Positions 6,455 to 10,822 of a DNA stretch of 18,263 nucleotides are shown here, in pieces. The first letter of the stretch is position 1. The number at the start of each line of letters is the position of its first letter. Where the stretch lies: positions 1 through 18,263 of the forward strand of contig DAORIV010000010.1 in NCBI GenBank assembly GCA_035438705.1, written 5' to 3'. The notes beneath the pieces are model-generated. The model was not told the DNA's origin, searched no databases, and saw only the letters and a program-made list of their open reading frames with translations. A program made the translations under genes and the position numbers. The stretch is from C7867-006 sp035438705. GTDB lineage: Bacteria > Patescibacteriota > Minisyncoccia > Phycocordibacterales > DATDWN01.

Positions 6455-7981
6455 ATGCAAAAGAAAATCCCAAAAACAGAAAACAATCTGGAAACAGTAG
6501 CTCGACCTCCTGTGGTAGTTATTATGGGTCACATTGACCATGGTAAAAGTACCCTACTTTCTTACATAAGAAAAAGCAGAACACCTTTAAATGAAGCCGG
6601 TGATATCACTCAACATATTTCTGCATATGAAGTTGTGCATGAAAGTTCTCCGGATAAAAAACACACAATAACTTTTCTAGACACACCTGGACACGAAGCA
6701 TTTAGTGGTATAAGAAAAAGGGGTGCAAATGTTGCTGATATTGCGGTGCTTGTTGTTTCAGCTGAAGATGGAGTAAAACAACAAACAGTTGAGGCACTTA
6801 AATCAATTAAAGAAAGTAACACGCCTTTTATTGTGGCTATAAATAAAATAGACAAGCCTGAAGCAAATATAGAACGAACAAAACAATCTCTGGTAGAAAA
6901 TGAAATATATGTTGAAGGTTATGGAGGAGACATACCAGTAGTAAATCTTTCTGCAAAAACTGGAGAAGGTGTTCCCGAGCTACTGGACATGATACTGCTT
7001 ATGACTGAAATAGATAACCTAACTGGAAACCCGAACACTAACGCGGAAGGAGTGGTGATTGAAAGTAATCTTGATGTTAAAAAAGGTATATCTGCGACAT
7101 GTATAATAAAGAATGGAAAAATTGAAAAAGGAATGTATATAGTTTCGGGTACAACAAGTGCTCCGGTACGTATCATCGAAAACTTTATGGGTAAAGCAAT
7201 CCAGACTGCTACTTTTTCAAGTCCAATAAGAATAATTGGTTGGGACGAATTGCCTAGTGTAGGTTCTACATTCAAAACATTCAACAGTCGTGAAGAAACT
7301 AGAGAATATATAGAGAATGAAAAGGCAAAGAAGGCCTCAAATTTAAATTACAAAGTAGAAAGTCTAGATCAAGACCTTACTTACTTACCTATCATTGTTA
7401 AGGCGGATACTGGTAGTTCATTAGAAGCACTGACTTCTGAAATAAAAAAACTTGATACAGATAGAATAAAGACAAAAGTAATATTGGGAGGAGTTGGAGC
7501 AATATCAGAAAGTGATGTTAGATTAGCAAACGGCAAAGACAAGGCTTATATTATTGGCTTCAATACAAACATAGATGCTCCTGCAAAAAGTCTAGCTGAA
7601 CGAAATGAAATTCATATAAATAATTTTACAATTATCTATAAAATGTCAGAGTGGCTTAAAGAAGTATTGAAAAATAGTACTCCAAAACAACAAGTAATGG
7701 AGTCAGTGGGACGCGCAAAGATACTAAAAACATTTAGTAAAACAAAAAACAAACAGGTTTTGGGTGGTAGAGTTGATAGTGGTGAAATAAAAATAGACAG
7801 TGTAGTGAAAATTATTAGAAGAGATACTCCAATTGGAGAAGGTAGAGTTAGAGAACTTCAACAACAAAGAGTGGCAACAAAAGAAGTTGCTCAAGGAAAA
7901 GAATTTGGTGCAATGATCGAAGCTCCTGTAGAAATTGCTAGTGGGGATTATATAGAAGCTTTCATAACAATAGAAAGATAA
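6455..7981 (+). CDS. infB: Translation initiation factor IF-2, short form
   Basis: The GTPase that places initiator tRNA on the ribosome. Landmarks: G1 GHIDHGKST (25-33), switch I DITQHISAY (50-58), G3 DTPGHEAF (76-83), G4 NKID (130-133), and G5 SAKTGEGV. Domain II, domain III and the fMet-tRNA-binding C-terminal domain (GRVDSGEIK and later) follow. At 508 residues it begins almost directly at the G domain and lacks the long N-terminal region of E. coli IF-2, as is common in reduced genomes. The GAGGITQHIGAY consensus reads EAGDITQHISAY here. The stop overlaps the rbfA start (TAATG). Confidence 0.97.
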   Translation: MQKKIPKTENNLETVARPPVVVIMGHIDHGKSTLLSYIRKSRTPLNEAGDITQHISAYEVVHESSPDKKHTITFLDTPGHEAFSGIRKRGANVADIAVLVVSAEDGVKQQTVEALKSIKESNTPFIVAINKIDKPEANIERTKQSLVENEIYVEGYGGDIPVVNLSAKTGEGVPELLDMILLMTEIDNLTGNPNTNAEGVVIESNLDVKKGISATCIIKNGKIEKGMYIVSGTTSAPVRIIENFMGKAIQTATFSSPIRIIGWDELPSVGSTFKTFNSREETREYIENEKAKKASNLNYKVESLDQDLTYLPIIVKADTGSSLEALTSEIKKLDTDRIKTKVILGGVGAISESDVRLANGKDKAYIIGFNTNIDAPAKSLAERNEIHINNFTIIYKMSEWLKEVLKNSTPKQQVMESVGRAKILKTFSKTKNKQVLGGRVDSGEIKIDSVVKIIRRDTPIGEGRVRELQQQRVATKEVAQGKEFGAMIEAPVEIASGDYIEAFITIER

Positions 7982-8307
7982 TGAATACAAAAGATGAAAG
8001 ACTTGGTGAAATATTAAGAGATCTGGCAGCAAGGTTTTTACTTGTAAACGGCAACAACTCTTCCCTACTCACAGTTACACATGTGAATTTAACAGACAAG
8101 GGCAAATATGCTACTATCTTGTTTACAGTTTTCCCTGAAAGTTTTGAGAAAACTGCACTTGAATTTGCAAAAAGAAAAAGAAGTGAATTCAGAGAGTTTA
8201 TAAAAGAAAACTCAAAGCTTGGTAGAATTCCCCAAATAGATTTTGAAATCGATTTTGGTGAAAAGAACAGACAACGAATAGATAATCTGTTAAATGAGAA
8301 TAAATAA
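7981..8307 (+). CDS. rbfA: Ribosome-binding factor A
   Basis: 108 residues, the usual RbfA size: a single KH-like domain that binds immature 30S subunits near the 5' end of 16S rRNA. Features: an N-terminal helix ending LRDLAARFL, a beta strand LLTVTHVNLTDKGKYATILFTVFP, a long helix with KRKRSEFREFI, then LGRIPQIDFEIDFGEKNRQRIDNLL, which matches the conserved end of RbfA. Its ATG shares one base with the infB stop, so translation is probably coupled. The infB-rbfA order is the standard one. tRNA-Cys starts on the base after its stop codon. Confidence 0.92.
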   Translation: MNTKDERLGEILRDLAARFLLVNGNNSSLLTVTHVNLTDKGKYATILFTVFPESFEKTALEFAKRKRSEFREFIKENSKLGRIPQIDFEIDFGEKNRQRIDNLLNENK

Positions 8308-8383
8308 GGCGTAGTAGCCAAGATAGCAAGGCACGAGTCTGCAAAACTTGTATGCGGCGGTGCAAATCCGCCCTACGCCTCCA
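8308..8383 (+). tRNA. tRNA-Cys(GCA), CCA encoded
   Basis: Acceptor GGCGTAG/CTACGCC, D-stem GCC/GGC, anticodon loop CTGCAAA with anticodon GCA, T-stem GGCGG/CCGCC, discriminator T, then encoded CCA at 8381-8383. Total length is 76 nt. It directly abuts the rbfA stop codon, so it is probably cut from the infB-rbfA mRNA. It is the only tRNA fully inside this window with an encoded CCA. Confidence 0.95.
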
Positions 8384-8399
8384 GAAGTGGCAGACGATA

Positions 8400-8436
8400 T
8401 ATAATATAGTAAACTATACGTATACCATATGTATAG
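8400..8436 (+). promoter_or_regulatory. AT-rich palindromes at the HNH gene start
   Basis: TATAAT at 8400-8405 has no convincing -35. ATAGT/ACTAT (8406-8410, 8413-8417), the 10-bp palindrome TATACGTATA (8415-8424), and CTATAC/GTATAG (8414-8419, 8431-8436) all overlap. The last pair encloses the HNH start codon. These could form an operator or an RNA structure over the start; the function is not known. Confidence 0.35.
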
Positions 8437-8944
8437 AAAAAGAACTTGGTCTATAATTCAATTAAAAAAAGCAGTAAAAAAATCTAAAAGTCTTAGAGCA
8501 GTAATTGGGTTACTGGGATTAAGACCCACTGGAGGAAACTATGATCAAGTTAAAAAATATATAAAGGAATCAAATTTATCTACAAAACATTTCACTGGAA
8601 AAGTTTGGAACAAAGGACTGAGGTTCCCCTCAAGCCCTAAAATAGAACTCAAGGATATACTTGTTGAAAATAGTACATACCAAAGCTATAAGTTGAAAAT
8701 TAGACTATTTTCAGCTAAACTAAGAAAGCCTGAATGTGAAGAATGTGGTTGGGCAAAAATGTCACTTGATGGTAGAGTGCCACTTGAGTTAGACCATATT
8801 AATGGAAACAGACATGACAATAGGTTAAAAAACTTAAGGATATTATGTCCAAATTGTCACAGTCTACAAATTACTCACAGAGGTAAAAATAGGAATCGCC
8901 CGAGTGGTGGAATTGGTATACACGCAAGACTTAAAATTTTGTGA
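8429..8944 (+). CDS. HNH endonuclease, homing-type, whose end is encoded in tRNA-Leu
   Basis: 171 residues. The N-terminal part (about 8-63), with GLLGLRPTGGNYDQVKKYI and KVWNKG, is a DNA-recognition-like region seen in phage and tRNA-associated HNH proteins. The HNH domain (about 100-150) has zinc cysteines Cys103/Cys106 (CEECG) and Cys140/Cys143 (CPNCH), His123 in LDHINGN, the downstream N of LKNL, and His144. All key residues look intact, so the nuclease may be active. The last 15 residues and the stop codon are encoded by bases 8897-8944, which overlap tRNA-Leu(TAA) from 8898. It sits between tRNA-Cys and tRNA-Leu on the same strand. A homing element settled at a tRNA locus is the likely explanation. 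No clear Shine-Dalgarno precedes the ATG. Confidence 0.88.
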   Translation: MYRKRTWSIIQLKKAVKKSKSLRAVIGLLGLRPTGGNYDQVKKYIKESNLSTKHFTGKVWNKGLRFPSSPKIELKDILVENSTYQSYKLKIRLFSAKLRKPECEECGWAKMSLDGRVPLELDHINGNRHDNRLKNLRILCPNCHSLQITHRGKNRNRPSGGIGIHARLKIL

Positions 8945-8981
8945 CCGTAAGGTCATGTGGGTTCGATTCCCACCTCGGGCA
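8898..8981 (+). tRNA. tRNA-Leu(TAA)
   Basis: Acceptor GCCCGAG/CTCGGGC, D-arm with GGTATACACG, anticodon stem CAAGA/TTTTG with loop CTTAAAA (anticodon TAA), long variable arm TGACCGTAAGGTCA, T-stem GTGGG/CCCAC, discriminator A. Length is 84 nt and CCA is not encoded. Its first 47 nt are also the 3' end of the HNH reading frame. tRNA-Lys follows after 23 nt. Confidence 0.94.
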
Positions 8982-9004
8982 CTTGGCAAAATTAAATACA
9001 AATT

Positions 9005-9077
9005 GCATCCATAGCTCAGCTGGTAGAGCAGATCCCTCTTAAGGATAAGGTCGTAGGTTCGATCCCTACTGGGTGCA
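9005..9077 (+). tRNA. tRNA-Lys(CTT)
   Basis: Acceptor GCATCCA/TGGGTGC, D-stem GCTC/GAGC, anticodon loop CTCTTAA with anticodon CTT, T-stem GTAGG/CCTAC, discriminator A. Length is 73 nt without encoded CCA. The first anticodon-stem pair is a mismatch (G-A). The last bases take part in the downstream hairpin at 9074-9125. Confidence 0.94.
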
Positions 9078-9125
9078 CTCGAAACATAAAACAGCATTGA
9101 TATGCTGTTTTTGTTTACGAGTGCA
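9074..9125 (+). terminator. Long hairpin and terminator after tRNA-Lys
   Basis: Core terminator: AAAACAGCAT (9088-9097), loop TGAT, ATGCTGTTTT (9102-9111). The stem continues outward with AAAC (9082-9085) to GTTT (9113-9116), and TGCACTCG (9074-9081) to CGAGTGCA (9118-9125). The outer arm uses the last four bases of the tRNA. Confidence 0.85.
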
Positions 9126-9189
9126 AGACGCAGGCCGACGGGCCGAGTCGGGGTCGCGGAAAATTTCAGCAGAAATTTATCTGTGACCA
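9126..9189 (+). repeat. GC-rich palindromic tail after tRNA-Lys
   Basis: After the terminator comes a GC-rich stretch with CCGAC/GTCGG around GGGCCGA (9133-9150). Then AAATTTC-AGCA-GAAATTT forms a 7-bp hairpin inside a weaker GTCGCGG/CTGTGAC stem (9153-9187). It carries the CCGAGTC motif also found twice in the tail of tRNA-Leu(TAG). No reading frame with coding signals is seen. Confidence 0.5.
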
Positions 9190-9204
9190 CACGGTATTAA
9201 TGTT

Positions 9205-9233
9205 TTGTCACAATTATTTATTTATGTTAATGT
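9205..9233 (+). promoter_or_regulatory. Promoter of tRNA-Leu(TAG) (TTGTCA-17-TAATGT)
   Basis: -35 TTGTCA at 9205-9210 and -10 TAATGT at 9228-9233, 17 nt apart. The predicted start is near 9240, four bases before the mature tRNA end. Confidence 0.6.
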
Positions 9234-9243
9234 ATTCTTTATC

Positions 9244-9325
9244 GGGTAAGTGGTGCAATTGGTAGACACGCTAGTCTTAGGAACTAGTGCCGCAAGGCTT
9301 GAGGGTTCGAGTCCCTCCTTACCCA
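9244..9325 (+). tRNA. tRNA-Leu(TAG)
   Basis: Acceptor GGGTAAG/CTTACCC, anticodon stem CTAGT/ACTAG with loop CTTAGGA (anticodon TAG), long variable arm GCCGCAAGGCTT, T-stem GAGGG/CCCTC, discriminator A. Length is 82 nt without encoded CCA. Its 3' third is duplicated in inverted orientation downstream. Confidence 0.94.
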
Positions 9326-9331
9326 CTCGAC

Positions 9332-9354
9332 AAAATCCGCGAAGGCGGATTTTT
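9332..9354 (+). terminator. Terminator after tRNA-Leu(TAG)
   Basis: AAAATCCGC (9332-9340), loop GAAG, GCGGATTTT (9345-9353), and a further T. It lies 7 nt past the tRNA. Confidence 0.85.
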
Positions 9355-9358
9355 GCGT

Positions 9359-9539
9359 GTGGGTAAGAGCAAAGCAAAGCTTTTGCGTGGAGGGACTCGA
9401 AAGGAAATTCGGTTTACAAGTTTAACAAAACTTGTCGAATTTCCAGGGTCGAGAAATTTTTCGAGCGACGGCGAGAAAAATGTTCTTGACCGAGTCCATC
9501 TAATCCAATCGGGATACTGGTCGTGTAACGACCGAGTCC
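9359..9539 (+). repeat. tRNA-derived inverted repeat and hairpin array behind tRNA-Leu(TAG)
   Basis: GTGGGTAAG (9359-9367) and GGAGGGACTCGAA (9389-9401) are together the exact reverse complement of tRNA bases 9306-9326, split by a 21-nt insert rich in AAAGC. Then comes a long palindrome: CTCGA/TCGAG (9396-9400, 9449-9453), GGAAATTCG/CGAATTTCC (9403-9411, 9436-9444), ACAAGTTT/AAACTTGT (9416-9423, 9428-9435). The direct repeat GACCGAGTCC lies at 9488-9497 and 9530-9539, the second overlapping the hairpin GGTCGT/ACGACC (9519-9524, 9528-9533). CGAGTCC also occurs in the tRNA T-arm. Together with the terminator, this fills the 222 nt between tRNA and next promoter; I see no gene in it. Confidence 0.75.
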
Positions 9540-9547
9540 TGACTTAT

Positions 9548-9576
9548 TTGACATATATATTTTATTATGATATTAT
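9548..9576 (+). promoter_or_regulatory. Promoter of the TTG-start membrane protein gene (TTGACA-17-TATTAT)
   Basis: -35 TTGACA at 9548-9553 and -10 TATTAT at 9571-9576, with 17 nt between. The predicted start is near 9583, directly before GGAGG at 9584-9588. Confidence 0.85.
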
Positions 9577-9594
9577 AATAATTGGAGGCTACCG

Positions 9595-10014
9595 TTGATT
9601 AGAGAAATCTTGAGAGTCATCTTCTCCCCCGATTCTTCGTTTGTAGATAGAAGTCTGGAGGTGATCATGGCCCTTCTCATGCCCATAACAGTCGCACTGA
9701 TTGTATTCTTGGGATTTACCTTCGTCGATTCAGTGTGGATCACTCCCACAAAGACGATGATCACTGAGGTCGAGATGAAGCAGGTCGTTCCCGCTTACAC
9801 CACGACCATGCTAGTGGGCAAAGTGATGGTTCCTCAGTTCCATCCAGAATCCTATCGACTTCACTTCAAGATAGAAGGAGAAAACATTTCTTTCACGGTT
9901 GAGAAGAAATTCTTCGACCATATCAGAGTCGGAGAAAGGATTGAAATTGACTACGGGTTGGGAAGGTTGAGTAAATCACACAAGCCAACGCAAATCAGGC
10001 TAGTGACGAGATGA
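9595..10014 (+). CDS. Single-pass membrane protein with soluble outer domain, unrecognised
   Basis: 139 residues from the TTG at 9595, which has GGAGG six bases upstream in a leader that starts almost at the Shine-Dalgarno. A second possible start is the ATG at 9667, preceded by GGAGGTGAT. One membrane segment lies at about 25-47 (IMALLMPITVALIVFLGF). It is followed by a beta-rich domain with VVPAYTTTMLVGKVM, HPESYRLHF, FFDHIRVGERIEIDYG and GRLSKSHKPTQIRLV, which suggests a small barrel. I do not recognise a family. Composition is GC-richer than the tRNA cluster and the pilin genes. It is monocistronic, between its own promoter and terminator. Confidence 0.75.
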   Translation: MIREILRVIFSPDSSFVDRSLEVIMALLMPITVALIVFLGFTFVDSVWITPTKTMITEVEMKQVVPAYTTTMLVGKVMVPQFHPESYRLHFKIEGENISFTVEKKFFDHIRVGERIEIDYGLGRLSKSHKPTQIRLVTR

Positions 10015-10029
10015 ACTCGATCACAACTT

Positions 10030-10070
10030 AAGGCCCCCCTGGTTACATCACACCAGGCGGGGCCTTTCTT
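10030..10070 (+). terminator. Terminator of the TTG-start gene
   Basis: AAGGCCCC (10030-10037) pairs with GGGGCCTT (10059-10066), and CCTGGT (10038-10043) with ACCAGG (10052-10057), with one bulged C. TTCTT follows. Confidence 0.92.
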
Positions 10071-10155
10071 ATTTCAGTAGAACTTCCACTTCCCTACTAA
10101 TTATTATTCTTCTTTTTATATAAAAAATCAGTAACACTAATAACCTATCACGTAT

Positions 10156-10184
10156 TTGACATTGTTTTCAATATAATTTATTAT
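10156..10184 (+). promoter_or_regulatory. Promoter of the structured RNA (TTGACA-17-TATTAT)
   Basis: -35 TTGACA at 10156-10161 and -10 TATTAT at 10179-10184, 17 nt apart. The predicted start is at about 10191. No open frame follows; a chain of hairpins does. The 85 bases before it, from the terminator at 10070, are AT-rich with nothing visible. Confidence 0.8.
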
Positions 10185-10190
10185 CTGTCT

Positions 10191-10433
10191 CAGAGTTCCA
10201 GCCCGTAGATGGCTGGAAAAGCTGAGGTGACATTGATAGGCAGTCCCCTTACCCTCAGTTTTCTTTTTCGGGGATACAGGAAAAGTGAAGTGTTGCACTT
10301 TTCCCAAGACGCTCCAGAAGTCTGGTTACCACTGGTTCAATGGTAACTGGGCAATGCGTGAACACTCACATATCATTGCCCTAATTTTATCCCCCGCCAA
10401 CAAGCAAACATTCGCTTAGTTTGGCGGGTTTTG
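10191..10433 (+). ncRNA. Structured non-coding RNA of unrecognised family
   Basis: A promoter and a terminator bracket about 240 nt without a usable reading frame. Stems: TTCCAGCC/GGCTGGAA (10196-10203, 10211-10218), CTGAGG/CCTCAG (10222-10227, 10253-10258), GGAAAAGTG/CACTTTTCC (10279-10287, 10296-10304), GTTACCA/TGGTAAC (10325-10331, 10341-10347), and GGGCAATG/CATTGCCC (10349-10356, 10374-10381) with an inner GTGA/TCAC. TCCCC (10244-10248) could pair with GGGGA (10270-10274) across the second stem, giving a pseudoknot. The signatures of RNase P, tmRNA and SRP RNA are missing, and the shape is not the single long rod of 6S RNA. The 3' end may be at about 10390 or at the second hairpin, about 10431. 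Confidence 0.65.
10393..10431 (+). terminator. Terminator of the structured RNA
   Basis: CCCGCCAA (10393-10400) pairs with TTGGCGGG (10421-10428), with an inner AAGC/GCTT (10402-10405, 10414-10417), followed by TTTTGC. Confidence 0.88.
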
Positions 10434-10436
10434 CAT

Positions 10437-10465
10437 TTGACCAAACTTAAAAACTGAAGTACATT
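10437..10465 (+). promoter_or_regulatory. Promoter of the zinc-ribbon microprotein (TTGACC-17-TACATT)
   Basis: -35 TTGACC at 10437-10442 and -10 TACATT at 10460-10465, 17 nt apart. GGAG at 10472-10475 follows 6 nt after the -10. Confidence 0.6.
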
Positions 10466-10482
10466 CGTATTGGAGAAACGTC

Positions 10483-10638
10483 ATGTGGCACTACTGCAAA
10501 TGTGGTAGAAAAATTGTGATCTACTTGAGAAGGAGTAAAAAGTACAAATACACCAAACAACATGACATGTGCCGACAGTGTTTCCGTTCACAAAACGATT
10601 CACTGAGAAATAAAAAAACCAAACGGAACCGCTCGTAG
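10483..10638 (+). CDS. 51-residue zinc-ribbon-like microprotein
   Basis: The ATG at 10483 has GGAG 7 nt upstream, a promoter just before that, and a terminator whose 5' arm overlaps the last codons. The protein begins MWHYCKCGRK and later has MCRQCF, giving a Cys-x-Cys (5 and 7) plus Cys-x2-Cys (33 and 36) set that could bind one zinc. The remainder is very rich in Lys and Arg (YLRRSKKYKYTK, NKKTKRNRS). Size, zinc knuckles and charge suggest a nucleic-acid or ribosome-associated protein, but I recognise no family. It lies between the structured RNA and the SPFH operon, on the same strand, as an independent unit. Confidence 0.78.
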   Translation: MWHYCKCGRKIVIYLRRSKKYKYTKQHDMCRQCFRSQNDSLRNKKTKRNRS

Positions 10639-10672
10639 AGAAAACTGCAAGTCTCTATGCGAGCGGTTTTCT
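10627..10672 (+). terminator. Terminator of the zinc-ribbon microprotein gene
   Basis: AACCGCTCG (10627-10635) pairs with CGAGCGGTT (10660-10668), and TAGAG (10636-10640) with CTCTA (10653-10657), followed by TTCTC. The stop codon TAG at 10636-10638 is inside the stem. Confidence 0.9.
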
Positions 10673-10720
10673 CTTACTTAAATTCTCCTATTTCGACTTT
10701 ATTCTTAGCCATATTTTTAC

Positions 10721-10749
10721 TTGACTTTTAGTGTATTTTGTGATAGAAT
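10721..10749 (+). promoter_or_regulatory. Promoter of the SPFH-transglycosylase operon (TTGACT-17-TAGAAT)
   Basis: -35 TTGACT at 10721-10726 and -10 TAGAAT at 10744-10749, 17 nt apart; predicted start near 10756. The reading frame of the next gene is open through this stretch, which is why the apparent upstream ATG is not the real start. Confidence 0.82.
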
Positions 10750-10755
10750 ACGCGC

Positions 10756-10822
10756 AGAGTCCAAGGACGGCAATTCCGCCCAACTTGGATACGAGTCCTT
10801 TGACTCTAGAGAGGAAATTGAG
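10756..10822 (+). promoter_or_regulatory. Structured leader of the SPFH operon
   Basis: About 67 nt with two mutually exclusive folds. Fold one: TCCAAG/CTTGGA (10760-10765, 10784-10789) with inner GGC/GCC, plus GAGTC/GACTC (10793-10797, 10802-10806) close before the GAGG Shine-Dalgarno at 10811. Fold two: AGAGTC/GACTCT (10756-10761, 10802-10807). It may be regulatory, but no known riboswitch is recognised. Confidence 0.45.

Noticed and set aside
8864..9190. A 108-codon minus-strand frame over tRNA-Leu and tRNA-Lys
   Set aside because: It is the reverse translation of two tRNA genes and their tail, a common artefact.
9306..9401. An integrase attachment site at tRNA-Leu(TAG)
   Set aside because: The duplicated tRNA segment is inverted and split, whereas integration leaves a direct repeat, and no integrase gene is present.
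9287..9598. A 103-codon plus-strand frame starting inside tRNA-Leu(TAG)
   Set aside because: It begins in the tRNA variable arm, crosses a terminator and palindromes, and overlaps the next promoter and start.
10191..10433. tmRNA, RNase P, SRP or 6S RNA identity for the structured RNA
   Set aside because: There is no tRNA-like ends plus tag frame, no RNase P conserved core, no SRP tetraloop helix, and no single long interrupted rod.
10721..10822. A 34-codon upstream extension of the SPFH protein
   Set aside because: The stretch contains the -35, the -10 and the leader. The ATG at 10823 has the Shine-Dalgarno and begins at the membrane anchor.
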